A DNA stretch of 64,000 bases from Massilia arenae (GCF_008014745.1 NZ_VPFD01000007.1:111610-175609); one strand, 5' to 3'; counted from the first letter of the stretch, positions 26,639 to 35,274 are shown. Numbers and translations: made by a program. The notes: generated by a model not told the origin, from the sequence alone.

Positions 26639-27952
26639 TTATAAGGTCTTGATCAGTACCTGTGACCGGCGCTGCCAGTTGTACATGTGCTGCCGGTCTT
26701 TTGGCAGATCGTCCACGGTGGCCGGCACGAAGCCGCGCTTCTTGAACCAGTGCGAAGTGCGCGTGGTCAGCACGAACAGTTTCGTGAGGCCGGCCGCGCG
26801 GGCGCGGTTTTCCATGTGCTTGAGGATGCGCTCGCCGTCGCCCTGGGTCTGGGCGTCCTGGCTCACCGTCAGGCAGGCCATCTCGCCCATCTTCGATTCG
26901 GGGAAGGGATACAGCGCCGCGCAGCCGAAGATCACGCCATCGTGGTCGATCACCGAGAACTGGTCGATCTCGCGCTCGATCAGCTCGCGGCCGCGGTAGA
27001 CCAGGGTGCCATCGGCCTCGAGTGGCTCAATGAGCTTGATAATTCCGCCGACGTCCTCAATTGTGGCCTGGCGCAGGCTTTCCAGGTTCTCGTGGCTGAT
27101 CATGGTGCCCACGCCGTCGTGGGTGAACACCTCGAGCAGGGCCGAGCCATCCATCTCGTAAGGGATGATGTGGGCGCGGTCGACGCCGGCATTGCAGGCC
27201 TTGATCGCGTGCTGCATGTAGAAGGCGGCGGAATCGGACAGGAAGCCCGCCTGCAGCACCGCTTCGGCCATGTGCGACGACAATTCGCGCAGCTCGGCGC
27301 CGCCGGCGTCCTGCAGCATCGGCGATTCGGTGATGAAGATCAGCTTGTCGGCGTGCAGGGCGATCGCGGCCGACGCGGCCACGTCTTCCATCGTCAGGTT
27401 GAAGATCTCGCCGGTCGGCGAGAAGCCCAGCGGCGACAGCAGCACCAGGTTGTCTTCGGTCTGCAGGATTGGGTGGATCTTCTCGGCGGCGATCTTGCGG
27501 GTCACGCCGGTGAGCTCGAAGTCGACGCCGTCGATCACGCCCAGCGGGCGGGCGACCACGAAGTTGCCCGAGACGATGCTGATCTGGGCGTTCGACATCG
27601 GCGTGTTGGGCAGGCCCTGGCTGAAGGCGGCCTCGATGTCGAGGCGCAGCTCGCCGGCGGCTTCCTTGGCGCATTCCAGCGCGGCGGTGTCGGTGACGCG
27701 CACGCCGTTGTGGAAGCGCCCCTCGACGTTACGCAACGCCAGCTGCTCGGCCACCTGCGGCCGCGAACCGTGCACCAGCACGATGCGGATGCCGAGGCCG
27801 ACCAGCAGGGACAGATCTTGCGCCAGCACCGGCAGGGCGCCGGCGGCCACCAGTTCGCCCGGGAAGGCGACCACGAAGGTCTTGCCACCGAAGGCGTGAA
27901 TATACGGCGCGACCGAGCGCAGCCACTGGACGAATTGGGTAGGAGTTTCCAT
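26639..27952 (-). CDS. argA: N-acetylglutamate synthase (amino-acid N-acetyltransferase)
   Basis: The 437-residue enzyme makes N-acetylglutamate from glutamate and acetyl-CoA, the first step of arginine synthesis. The first 290 residues form an amino-acid-kinase-like domain ([24 protein letters not shown]) that binds the arginine inhibitor. The C-terminal 145 residues are a GNAT domain ([22 protein letters not shown]). METPTQ at 27952 is preferred to an ATG three codons earlier, because that earlier ATG overlaps a consensus TATAAT. With that promoter the mRNA would begin at or next to the 27952 ATG, so it may be leaderless. Confidence 0.93.
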   Translation of the reverse strand: METPTQFVQWLRSVAPYIHAFGGKTFVVAFPGELVAAGALPVLAQDLSLLVGLGIRIVLVHGSRPQVAEQLALRNVEGRFHNGVRVTDTAALECAKEAAGELRLDIEAAFSQGLPNTPMSNAQISIVSGNFVVARPLGVIDGVDFELTGVTRKIAAEKIHPILQTEDNLVLLSPLGFSPTGEIFNLTMEDVAASAAIALHADKLIFITESPMLQDAGGAELRELSSHMAEAVLQAGFLSDSAAFYMQHAIKACNAGVDRAHIIPYEMDGSALLEVFTHDGVGTMISHENLESLRQATIEDVGGIIKLIEPLEADGTLVYRGRELIEREIDQFSVIDHDGVIFGCAALYPFPESKMGEMACLTVSQDAQTQGDGERILKHMENRARAAGLTKLFVLTTRTSHWFKKRGFVPATVDDLPKDRQHMYNWQRRSQVLIKTL

Positions 27953-27959
27953 TTGCCGC

Positions 27960-27967
27960 ATTATAAT
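27960..27967. promoter_or_regulatory. Symmetric ATTATAAT, shared -10 element for argA and hrpA
   Basis: The octamer ATTATAAT reads TATAAT on both strands. It lies in the 54-bp region between the divergent argA and hrpA starts. On the minus strand it would start transcription almost at the argA ATG; on the plus strand it would give hrpA a leader of about 33 nt. The -35 matches are weak (TTGGTG at 19-bp spacing on the minus strand). Confidence 0.45.
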
Positions 27968-28006
27968 TCGCTGCGCGTTGTGCGCACCAAATCCTTGTAA
28001 AAATCA

Positions 28007-31000
28007 ATGTCTGAACAGAGTAACAAGCCTTCGCAACAGCCGGCGCGCGAAGCAAGCGCCACCGCCACCAACGCCACCGCACCCTCGGCCGACCGCCGCC
28101 AGCGCCGGCCGCAGGGCGAGCCACGCCCGCGCCAGGAGCGCGCGCCGCGCGAAGAAACGCCGGTCGTGCGCAATCCCCTGCCGCCGATTACGTTCCCTGA
28201 AGACCTGCCGGTCTCCGGCCGCCGCGCCGAGATCGCGAAGGCCATCGCAGAAAACCAGGTGGTCATCGTGTCGGGCGAGACCGGTTCGGGCAAGACCACC
28301 CAGCTGCCGAAGATCTGCCTGGAACTGGGCCGCGGCAGCAAGGGCCTGATCGGCCACACCCAGCCGCGCCGGATCGCGGCGTCGTCGACCGCCAAGCGCA
28401 TCGCGCAAGAGATTGGCTCTCCGCTGGGCGAACACGTCGGCTTCAAGGTGCGTTTCAACGACACCTTGCAGAAGGGCGCCTCGGTCAAGCTGATGACCGA
28501 CGGTATCCTGCTGGCAGAGACGCAGACCGATCCGCTGCTGCGCAACTACGACACGATCATCATCGACGAGGCGCACGAACGCAGCCTGAACATCGACTTC
28601 CTGCTCGGCTACCTCAAGCAGCTGCTGCCGCGCCGTCCGGACCTGAAAGTGATCATCACTTCGGCGACCATCGACGCCGAGCGCTTCGCGCGCCACTTCG
28701 CCGCGAACGACAAGCCGGCGCCGGTGATCGAGGTCTCGGGCCGCCTGTACAAGGTCGAGGTGCGCTATCGTCCGATCGACCGCGACCCGGTAGCCCCGGG
28801 CGTGCCGAGCGACGCTAGCAAGCCCTTGCCGAAAGCCCAGGCCGCGCGTGAAAAGCGCGACCTGATGGATGGCGTGGTCGATGCCGTCGATGAGCTGTGC
28901 CGCATCGGCTCGGGCGACGTGCTGGTGTTCCTGCCGGGCGAGCGCGAAATCCGCGACTGCGCCGAGGCGCTGCGCAAGCACCACCCGCCGCACGTCGACA
29001 TCCTGCCGCTGTTCGCCCGCCTGTCGGTGGAGGAGCAGGACCGCGTGTTCCGCCCGAGCGGCAACGCGCGCCGCATCGTCCTGGCCACCAACGTGGCCGA
29101 GACCTCGCTGACCGTGCCGGGTATCCGCTATGTGGTCGATACCGGCCTGGCGCGCGTAAAACGTTACAGCTTCAGGAACAAGGTCGAGCAGCTGCAGGTC
29201 GAACCGGTCGCGCAATCGGCGGCCAACCAGCGCGCTGGCCGTTGCGGCCGCGTGGCCGACGGCGTCTGCATCCGCCTGTTCGAAGAAGACGATTTTCAGA
29301 AGCGCCCCAAGTTCACCGAACCGGAGATCCTGCGTTCGTCGCTGGCGGCCGTCATCCTGCGTATGAAGTCCCTGCGCCTGGCCGATGTCGAGACCTTCCC
29401 CTTCATCGAGGCGCCGCAGGGCCGCGCGATCGCCGACGGCTACCAGCTGCTGCAGGAAGTCGGCGCGGTCGACGATAACAATGACCTGACGCCGCTGGGC
29501 CGCAAGCTGGCCAAGCTGCCACTCGACCCGCGCGTGGGCCGCATGATGCTGGCCGCGCTCGACAATCAGTGCCTGACCGAGATGCTGATCGTGGCCTCGG
29601 CCCTGTCGACGCAAGACCCGCGCGACCGCCAGATCGAATACCAGCAGCAGGCCGACGAGAAGCACAAGAAGTTTGCGGACGAGAAGTCCGAATTCCTGAG
29701 CTACCTGAAGATCTGGGCCTGGTTCGAGGACGCGATCGCGCACAAGAAGACCAACCGCCAGTTGCAGGACAACTGCCGCGCCAACTTCCTGTCGCAGCTG
29801 CGCCTGCGCGAGTGGCGCGACGTGCACTCGCAGCTGTTGACCATCGTGCGCGAGCAGGGCTGGCGCCTGAACGAGTCGCCCGCCACCTATGAACAGCTGC
29901 ACCTGGCGCTGCTCACCGGTTTGCTCGGCAATATCGGTTTCAAGTCCGAGGACGAGCAGGGCGGCGTCTACCTTGGCGCGCGCGGCATCAAGTTCCATAT
30001 CTGGCCCGGCTCGACGCTTGGCAAGAAGGCGGGACGCTGGGTGATGGCGGCCGAGCTGGTCGAGACCACGCGCCTGTATGCGCGCACCATCGCCCAGATC
30101 CAGCCCGAGTGGGTGGAGAAGATCGGCGGCCACCTGCTGAAGAAGTCCTGGGGCGAGCCGCGCTGGGAAAAGAAGCAGGCGCAAGTCACGGCGCTCGAAC
30201 GCGCGACCTTGTACGGCATCGTCATCTATGGCGGCCGGCGCATCAACTACGGCCAGCGCAATCCGCGCGAAGCGCGCGAGATCTTCATCCGCGACGCGCT
30301 GGTGGCGGGCGACTACGAGACCCGGCTGCCGTTCTATATCCACAACCACAAGCTGGTGAAGGACATCGAGAACCTCGAGCACAAGTCGCGCCGCCAGGAC
30401 GTGCTGGTCGACGACCAGCTGATCGCGGCCTTCTACGATAACGAGATCCCGCACGACGTCGTCAATGGCGCCGGCTTCGAGAAGTGGTACAAGGACCTGG
30501 CGCGCGACAATCCGAAGCTGCTGTACCTGAACCGCGAAGAACTGATGCGGCACGAGGCGGCTGGCGTCACCACCGAGCTGTTCCCGAAGACGATGGTCGT
30601 CACCGGCATCGAGATGGGCCTGACGTATCACTTTGAGCCGGGCAGCGTGCGCGATGGCGTCACGCTCGCCGTGCCGCTGTTCGCGCTGAACCAGATTCCC
30701 TCGGCGCGGCCGGCCTGGCTGGTGCCGGGGATGATCAAGGAAAAGGTGCACCTGCTGCTCAAATCGCTGCCGCAGAAGCTGCGCCGCCACTGCGTGCCGC
30801 TGCCGGACTATGCGGCCAAGTTCGTCGAGCGCATCCATGCGGCAAACGCGTTTGGACGCGGCGACCTGGTCGACGTGCTGATCATGGACGTGCGCGCGCA
30901 GACCGGCGTGGGGGTGAAGACCGCCGACTTCAAGATCGAGACCCTGCCGGCGCATATGTTCATGAACTTCAAGGTCATCGACGAGCATGGCCGCCAGCTG

Positions 31001-32080
31001 GACATGGGGCGCAATCTGTCGACGCTCCAGGCCGAGCTGGGCGGACAGGCGCGCCAGAGCTTCCAGAAGATGGCGGAAGCGACGCCGGCCGCGGCCAATG
31101 CGCGTGCGCAGGCGGCGCGGCCGGTGGCGGCTGCACCGAGCGCGCCCGCGGCACCTGCCGCCAAAGGCAAAGGCAGCGCGCCGCAGACCGCGCCGGCTAC
31201 CGCGCCTGTGCAGGAATCGGCATCGGGCCGCCAGCACACGGGCCTCACCAGCTGGACCTTCGGCGAGCTGCCGGAGCTGCTGGAGATCAACCAGGGCAAG
31301 CTGACCCTGATCGGCTTCCCGGCGCTGGTCGACAAGGGCACGCATTGCGACCTGGAGGTGTTCGACGATCCGAACGTGGCGACGCGCACCCACCGCGTGG
31401 GCCTGCGCCGCCTGTTCGCGCTGCAGTTCAAGGAACAGCTCAAGTTCGCCGAGAAGAATATCCCCGGTCTGCAGGGCATGGGGATGCAGTTCATGAACAT
31501 CGGCTCGCAGGAAGACTTGCGCGACCAGATCGTGGCCAAGGCGATCGACATCGCCTGCCTGCAGGATCCGCTGCCGGTCGACGCGGCTTCGTTCAACCAA
31601 CGCCGTGACCAAGGCAAGGGCCGCATTGGCCTGCTCATCAACGAGGTGGCGCGCCTGGCGGGGCAGATCCTGGGCGAGTACCACGGCCTGCCCAAGCGCG
31701 TGCAAAGCCTGCCGTCGGCAGTGTCGTCGGACATCATGGCGCAGCTGCAGGCGCTGGTGCACAAGCGTTTTATCGCCGACAACGAATACAGCCAGCTGGC
31801 GCACTTCCCGCGCTACCTGAAGGCGATCAACGTCCGCCTAGAGAAGTTGCGCGGCAATCCGTCGCGCGATGCGCAGCTGATGGCCGAATGGCAGACGGCG
31901 GCGGCCCAGTTCCAGCGCACGCTCAAGAATATGGCGGGCAAGAACAACGATCCGCGCATGGTCGAGTTCCGGTGGATGCTGGAAGAGCTGCGGGTGTCGC
32001 TGTTTGCGCAGGAGTTGAGGACGCCGATGCCGGTGTCGGCCAAGCGGCTGCAGAAGGTGTGGGAGTCGATGTTGCGCTAA
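28007..32080 (+). CDS. hrpA: ATP-dependent RNA helicase HrpA (DEAH box)
   Basis: The 1357-residue protein has a charged N-terminal tail (to about 60) and DEAH helicase motifs: GETGSGKT (90-97), TQPRRIAA, DEAH (187-190), SAT and the QRAGRCGR motif VI. Winged-helix, ratchet and OB-like regions follow, then the long C-terminal DUF3418-type domain of HrpA. HrpA acts on stalled translation complexes and in mRNA processing. A low-complexity Ala/Pro insert at about residues 1028-1080 interrupts the C-terminal part. The long frames on the opposite strand are composition artefacts. Confidence 0.95.
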   Translation: MSEQSNKPSQQPAREASATATNATAPSADRRQRRPQGEPRPRQERAPREETPVVRNPLPPITFPEDLPVSGRRAEIAKAIAENQVVIVSGETGSGKTTQLPKICLELGRGSKGLIGHTQPRRIAASSTAKRIAQEIGSPLGEHVGFKVRFNDTLQKGASVKLMTDGILLAETQTDPLLRNYDTIIIDEAHERSLNIDFLLGYLKQLLPRRPDLKVIITSATIDAERFARHFAANDKPAPVIEVSGRLYKVEVRYRPIDRDPVAPGVPSDASKPLPKAQAAREKRDLMDGVVDAVDELCRIGSGDVLVFLPGEREIRDCAEALRKHHPPHVDILPLFARLSVEEQDRVFRPSGNARRIVLATNVAETSLTVPGIRYVVDTGLARVKRYSFRNKVEQLQVEPVAQSAANQRAGRCGRVADGVCIRLFEEDDFQKRPKFTEPEILRSSLAAVILRMKSLRLADVETFPFIEAPQGRAIADGYQLLQEVGAVDDNNDLTPLGRKLAKLPLDPRVGRMMLAALDNQCLTEMLIVASALSTQDPRDRQIEYQQQADEKHKKFADEKSEFLSYLKIWAWFEDAIAHKKTNRQLQDNCRANFLSQLRLREWRDVHSQLLTIVREQGWRLNESPATYEQLHLALLTGLLGNIGFKSEDEQGGVYLGARGIKFHIWPGSTLGKKAGRWVMAAELVETTRLYARTIAQIQPEWVEKIGGHLLKKSWGEPRWEKKQAQVTALERATLYGIVIYGGRRINYGQRNPREAREIFIRDALVAGDYETRLPFYIHNHKLVKDIENLEHKSRRQDVLVDDQLIAAFYDNEIPHDVVNGAGFEKWYKDLARDNPKLLYLNREELMRHEAAGVTTELFPKTMVVTGIEMGLTYHFEPGSVRDGVTLAVPLFALNQIPSARPAWLVPGMIKEKVHLLLKSLPQKLRRHCVPLPDYAAKFVERIHAANAFGRGDLVDVLIMDVRAQTGVGVKTADFKIETLPAHMFMNFKVIDEHGRQLDMGRNLSTLQAELGGQARQSFQKMAEATPAAANARAQAARPVAAAPSAPAAPAAKGKGSAPQTAPATAPVQESASGRQHTGLTSWTFGELPELLEINQGKLTLIGFPALVDKGTHCDLEVFDDPNVATRTHRVGLRRLFALQFKEQLKFAEKNIPGLQGMGMQFMNIGSQEDLRDQIVAKAIDIACLQDPLPVDAASFNQRRDQGKGRIGLLINEVARLAGQILGEYHGLPKRVQSLPSAVSSDIMAQLQALVHKRFIADNEYSQLAHFPRYLKAINVRLEKLRGNPSRDAQLMAEWQTAAAQFQRTLKNMAGKNNDPRMVEFRWMLEELRVSLFAQELRTPMPVSAKRLQKVWESMLR

Positions 32081-32125
32081 GCGGGATCGCCTCGCTACTT
32101 TCCACTTCGCCCCGCACCCCGTAAA

Positions 32126-32230
32126 CGTCATTCCCGCGGAGGCGGGAATCCAAGTCCTATGCGCCGCTACCAAGTTCAGAACTTGTGGCGTCGCATGCAT
32201 ACTTGGATTCCCGCCTGCGCGGGAATGACG
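32126..32230. repeat. REPIN-like inverted pair of REP elements
   Basis: REP copies at 32126-32154 and 32202-32230 face each other with a 47-bp spacer that contains its own dyad (CAAGTT-CAG-AACTTG). Symmetry extends outside the REP cores: CCCGCACCCC before the left copy pairs with GGGGTGCGGG after the right copy, with two mismatches between. The whole unit of about 140 bp could fold into one long hairpin. It fills most of the 256-bp gap after hrpA and has no gene in it. Confidence 0.85.
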
Positions 32231-32302
32231 TTTTTGGGGTGCGGGCTGAAGTGACCGTCGTCGGCCAGCCCCGTTGCATCACCCCCGGCCAGCACAAATT
32301 CC

Positions 32303-32330
32303 TTGCGCTTTCGCACACATGTGCTAAATT
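32303..32330 (+). promoter_or_regulatory. tetR promoter with embedded operator
   Basis: TTGCGC (32303-32308) and TAAATT (32325-32330) form a -35/-10 pair with a 16-bp spacer. The operator half-sites TTTCGCACA (32309-32317) and TGTGCTAAA (32320-32328) fill that spacer. Transcription would begin about 7 bp after the -10, at the A of the tetR ATG, which also lacks a Shine-Dalgarno site. This predicts a leaderless, self-repressed gene. Confidence 0.6.
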
Positions 32331-32336
32331 ACTTGC

Positions 32337-32957
32337 ATGAATACCACGGCCAAAAGCGAAGCCACCTACGCCACCATCCTCGATGCGGCGGTCGGGATGG
32401 CATCGACCGAGGGCATCGGCCAGCTGTCGCTGGGCGAGCTGTCCAAGCGTACCGGCATCAGCAAGAGCGGCGTGTTCTCGCGCGTCGGCTCGCTCGAGGC
32501 CCTGCAGTCGGCAGTGCTGGACGAGTACGATCGCCGCTTTTCCGAAGAGATCTTCTTGCCTGCGCTGGCCGCGTCGCGCGGCTTGCCGCGCCTGTCCACG
32601 ATGGTCAATCTGTGGCTCAGGAAGATTGCCGGCGAAACCGCGCGCGGCTCTTGCCTCTATACCGCGGGCGCCTTCGAGTTCGACGACATTCCCATGCCGC
32701 ATCCGCTGCGCGAACGCATCGAGGCGGGCGTGCTGCGCTGGCGCGCGACCTTGCGCAAGACGGTGCTGCAGGCGATGGAAGCAGGGCATCTGCGGCCCGA
32801 CACCGAACCCGAACAGCTGGTGTTCGAGATCTACAGCCTCGTGATCGGCGTGATGCACGACGCCCGCTTCCTGCACGACGCAGACGCGCCAAAGCGGGCA
32901 CAGCGGGCGTTCAACCGCCTCATTTCCACCTACAGGAGTTTCAGCGACCTGGAATAA
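32337..32957 (+). CDS. TetR/AcrR family transcriptional repressor
   Basis: The 206-residue regulator has an N-terminal TetR helix-turn-helix at about residues 10-57 (LGELSKRTGISKSGVFSRVGS region) and a helical ligand-binding domain, with LYTAGAFEFDD near the middle. No ribosome site is present before the ATG. A near-perfect palindrome lies over its own promoter and a second, matching one precedes the 36-residue peptide downstream. The gene ends with a good rho-independent terminator. The effector is unknown. The genes before it (hrpA) and after the peptide (PRC-barrel, opposite strand) do not suggest an efflux or fatty-acid target. Confidence 0.88.
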   Translation: MNTTAKSEATYATILDAAVGMASTEGIGQLSLGELSKRTGISKSGVFSRVGSLEALQSAVLDEYDRRFSEEIFLPALAASRGLPRLSTMVNLWLRKIAGETARGSCLYTAGAFEFDDIPMPHPLRERIEAGVLRWRATLRKTVLQAMEAGHLRPDTEPEQLVFEIYSLVIGVMHDARFLHDADAPKRAQRAFNRLISTYRSFSDLE

Positions 32958-32967
32958 GGTCGGGCCG

Positions 32968-32993
32968 GGGAGGGCGTCGTCCTCCCTTTTTTT
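32968..32993 (+). terminator. Rho-independent terminator of tetR
   Basis: GGGAGG (32968-32973), a 7-nt loop and CCTCCC (32981-32986) are followed by seven T residues. It begins 10 bp after the tetR stop. Its T-tract merges into TTTAAT, which could serve as the -10 of the next gene. Confidence 0.8.
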
Positions 32994-33000
32994 AATGTGA

Positions 33001-33020
33001 TTTCGCACACCTGTGCGAAA
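33001..33020 (+). promoter_or_regulatory. Second TetR-type operator, before the 36-residue peptide
   Basis: TTTCGCACACCTGTGCGAAA has perfect 9-bp arms around two central bases. It matches the operator over the tetR promoter at 17 of 18 arm positions. TTTAAT at 32991-32996 would place the transcription start inside this site, so bound repressor would block it. Confidence 0.7.
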
Positions 33021-33045
33021 GCGGGCTGTGCACAAGGAGTCGATC

Positions 33046-33156
33046 ATGTCTGGATTGTGGTTACTGGTGGTGTCCCTGGCCGGACTGGCAGGGTATGTGG
33101 TGCGCGACGTAGTGCGCCGGGTTCCCCGGTCGAACGAAGATTTCGTGTTCTGCTGA
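33046..33156 (+). CDS. 36-residue membrane peptide under a TetR-type operator
   Basis: A short frame starts at an ATG 6 bp after an AAGGAG ribosome site. A hydrophobic helix spans about residues 3-19 (GLWLLVVSLAGLAGYVV), followed by a basic segment (RDVVRRVPR) and an acidic tail ending in a C-terminal Cys. This is a typical single-span small-protein layout. The matching operator 26 bp upstream makes it the only evident target of the TetR protein besides tetR itself. It is too short for standard gene calling. Function is unknown; it could modulate a larger membrane protein. Confidence 0.65.
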   Translation: MSGLWLLVVSLAGLAGYVVRDVVRRVPRSNEDFVFC

Positions 33157-33212
33157 GGGGGCAGGGTGATGACACGAAGGACAGCGGTCGCGCCGCCGCC
33201 CTTCATGCGGCC

Positions 33213-33878
33213 CTAGCCGATATTGCTGCCGCGGATGCGGCTCAGATCCTTGTCGTCGCCCAGGTTGCCGGAGCGTGGGTCGGTGCTGTGGCCGGGACCC
33301 TGGTTGGCCCGCGAATCGCCCATGCCGGCGCCCGCGCCGCCCAGGCTGCTGGAACCGGCGTGTCCGACGCCCACGCTGGAGCCCATCGCGCCGCCCGCAT
33401 AGGTGGCGCTACCGGTGCCGGCGCCGCCGACCATGCCGCCCGTCGGTACGCCCGGCCCCATGGTCGGCGCGCCCGAACGGTTCGGGTCGGTGCCATAGAA
33501 GCTGTGGATGCCGCTGGCCCAGCTCAGGTCGCTCATATCCGGCCAGGCGTCCTTGTCGAAGCCCGGTGCGGTCTTGAGGCGGTCTTTCTCGACGTTGAGC
33601 ACGAAACGCTTGTTGACCGTGTCCAGGTGCAGCGCCTGCCAGGGGACGGCGAACAGTTTTTCTCCCATGCCCAGGAAACCGCCGAAGGCCAGCACGGCGT
33701 AGGCCACCTGACCAGTCTGCATGTCGAGCATGATTTCCTTGATGTCGCCCAGGTCTTCCTCGGCGGCATTGACGACGCTGTCGCCGATCAAGGTGTCGGC
33801 GCCCATCAGGGACGGTCCCGGACCTATATTGTTGCTGTCCTTGTAGATACCGTATTTATCGCGATCTGCGTAGCCCAT
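33213..33878 (-). CDS. PRC-barrel domain protein with Gly-rich tail
   Basis: The 221-residue protein has a PRC-barrel domain at about residues 24-100 (ADTLIGDSVVNAAEEDLGDIKEIMLDMQTG, then YAVLAFGGFLGMGEKLFAVPWQ). PRC barrels occur in photosynthetic reaction-centre subunit H, in RimM and in many stress proteins. The C-terminal 100 residues are low-complexity Gly/Ser/Ala/Thr with repeated GAG and GVG units. The start MGYADRD is fixed by an AAGGAGGAA ribosome site. There is no signal peptide. It is a single gene; a stress role is a guess from the family. Confidence 0.83.
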   Translation of the reverse strand: MGYADRDKYGIYKDSNNIGPGPSLMGADTLIGDSVVNAAEEDLGDIKEIMLDMQTGQVAYAVLAFGGFLGMGEKLFAVPWQALHLDTVNKRFVLNVEKDRLKTAPGFDKDAWPDMSDLSWASGIHSFYGTDPNRSGAPTMGPGVPTGGMVGGAGTGSATYAGGAMGSSVGVGHAGSSSLGGAGAGMGDSRANQGPGHSTDPRSGNLGDDKDLSRIRGSNIG

Positions 33879-34045
33879 ATGTTCCTCCTTGTCTATTGAC
33901 GTTGCGAACAATGCGACGGTCACCCCGATTGGAGCAGACCCTCGCACTACGAAGAGTTCATGATAGGACGCTGGCGGATCGGGGCGCGCGCGCTAGCGCC
34001 GAGCAGGCTGAAGCCTTATGCGAGGCAGCGCACAGATGAGTACGT

Positions 34046-34066
34046 TTGGCATGGCTAATCTGCCAA
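34046..34066 (+). promoter_or_regulatory. TTGGCA-N9-TGCCAA dyad before the 33-residue peptide
   Basis: Perfect 6-bp arms lie 24 bp before the ATG of the small peptide. The T-N11-A-like geometry resembles a LysR-type regulator site, and TTGGCA could also be read as a -35 element with TATGTC 17 bp on. No LysR gene is nearby. The rest of the 211-bp gap (33879-34089) shows nothing else distinctive. Confidence 0.35.
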
Positions 34067-34089
34067 GCTATGTCTAGGAGGAATTAGAG

Positions 34090-34191
34090 ATGACTGTCAT
34101 TTCGCGTTGCACCAACGCCGGCCCGCTGGGCCAACTGATCCGCACCCGTTCCTTCGCCTCGCTGCTGGCGCGCCTGCTGCGCCGCGGCTGA
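34090..34191 (+). CDS. 33-residue cationic amphipathic peptide, candidate microprotein
   Basis: The frame starts at an ATG 8 bp after a near-perfect AGGAGG ribosome site. The first half is neutral (MTVISRCTNAGPLGQ). The second half is rich in Arg and Leu (IRTRSFASLLARLLRRG) and would form an amphipathic helix with a net positive charge. It is followed by a GC-rich hairpin. Strong translation signals and a dyad upstream argue that it is expressed; there is no homology evidence. It could be a regulatory leader, a membrane-active peptide or a toxin-like element. Confidence 0.5.
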   Translation: MTVISRCTNAGPLGQLIRTRSFASLLARLLRRG

Positions 34192-34203
34192 AGATAATCG
34201 CCA

Positions 34204-34226
34204 TCCGCCCGGCAGCGCCGGACGGA
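34204..34226. terminator. Hairpin between convergent genes
   Basis: TCCG-c-CCGGC-AGC-GCCGG-a-CGGA forms a stem of 9 pairs with one opposed mismatch. It lies 12 bp after the small-peptide stop and 13 bp before the convergent SDR stop. There is no T-run, so termination strength is uncertain. Confidence 0.45.
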
Positions 34227-34239
34227 ACAGAGTGAACGC

Positions 34240-35274
34240 TTACGGCTGCCCGCCGCCGCCCGCCACGCCATACACGTGGCCGGTGGTATAGCTCGATTCG
34301 TCCGACGCCAGCGTGACGAACACTGCCGCCAGCTCGGCCGGCTGGCCGGGACGCTTCATCGGCGTATCTTCCCCGAACTTCTCGCGCCCCTCGGGCGAAT
34401 TGCCGCCCGCCAGCTGCAGCGGCGTCCACACCGGCCCCGGCGCCACCGCATTTACGCGTATGCCCTTCGATGCCATCTGCTTGGCCAGCGACTTCGTGAA
34501 CGCCACCTCGAAGGCCTTGGTGGCCGCATAGTCGAGCAGTTTTTCCGGCGGATCGTAAGCCGTCTGCGACGAGGTATTGATGATGACGCTGCCGGCCGAC
34601 ATGTGCGGAATCGCCGCCTTGCTGATCCAGAACACCGCATAGACATTGGTCTTGATGGTCCAGTCGAACTGCTCGCTGGTGATGTCGAGGATCGAATTAT
34701 TGTTCTGCTGGCGCGCGGCATTGTTGACCAGGATGTCCAGGCCTCCCAGTTCGCGCACCGCCGTTTCCACCAGCTTCTTGCAGAAGGCCTCGTCGCGGAT
34801 GTCGCCGGGAATGGCGACCGCCTTGCGGCCCGCGTCGCGGATCAGTTGCATGACCTCGCGCGCGTCCGGTTCCTCGGCCGGCAGGTAGCCGATGGCGACG
34901 TCGGCGCCTTCGCGCGCATAGGCGATCGCGGCGGCGCGGCCGATGCCCGAGTCGCCGCCGGTGATCAGGGCCTTGCGTCCCGCCAGGCGGCCGCTGCCGC
35001 GATACGTGGTTTCACCGTGGTCGGGACGCGGCGTCATCTTGCTGGCCAGGGCCGGCCACGGCTGGTCCTGCTTGGGGAAGGGCGGACGCGGATAGCGCTT
35101 GGCCGCTTCGCGCGCGGCGCCCGGCGCCGGCTGGTTGCCGCCGGCCGCTTGCTGGGCCAGGGCCGGGACGGCGGCGGCCGAGGCGGCTACGCCCGCGGCA
35201 ACGGTGCTGAGGGTGTTGACGAAGCGACGACGCGACGGCGTCACGCCTTCTGGCTTCTGGTCTTCCGAACTCAT
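34240..35274 (-). CDS. Tat-exported short-chain dehydrogenase/reductase
   Basis: The 344-residue protein has a twin-arginine-type leader ([15 protein letters not shown], cleavage near PALAQ) followed by a Pro-rich linker and an SDR domain. The NAD(P) site is [19 protein letters not shown], the NNAA motif is VNNAARQ, and the catalytic Tyr-Lys is YAATK. It resembles the glucose-1-dehydrogenase-like general stress group (YdaD/YhdF type). A Tat signal on a nicotinamide-dependent SDR is unusual, since the periplasm has little NAD(P), but it recurs in this subfamily. The ATG at 35274 follows GAGGAGCAAGC and suits the leader. Confidence 0.85.
   Translation of the reverse strand: MSSEDQKPEGVTPSRRRFVNTLSTVAAGVAASAAAVPALAQQAAGGNQPAPGAAREAAKRYPRPPFPKQDQPWPALASKMTPRPDHGETTYRGSGRLAGRKALITGGDSGIGRAAAIAYAREGADVAIGYLPAEEPDAREVMQLIRDAGRKAVAIPGDIRDEAFCKKLVETAVRELGGLDILVNNAARQQNNNSILDITSEQFDWTIKTNVYAVFWISKAAIPHMSAGSVIINTSSQTAYDPPEKLLDYAATKAFEVAFTKSLAKQMASKGIRVNAVAPGPVWTPLQLAGGNSPEGREKFGEDTPMKRPGQPAELAAVFVTLASDESSYTTGHVYGVAGGGGQP

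Noticed and set aside
28004..31804. Open frame of 1266 codons on the minus strand
   Set aside because: It lies entirely antisense to hrpA, whose motifs are unmistakable. Its protein is rich in Arg, Leu, Gln, Asp and His in the manner of GC-biased shadow frames.
33170..33217. 15-codon frame after the 36-residue peptide
   Set aside because: Too short, with a Pro/Arg composition and no second line of support.
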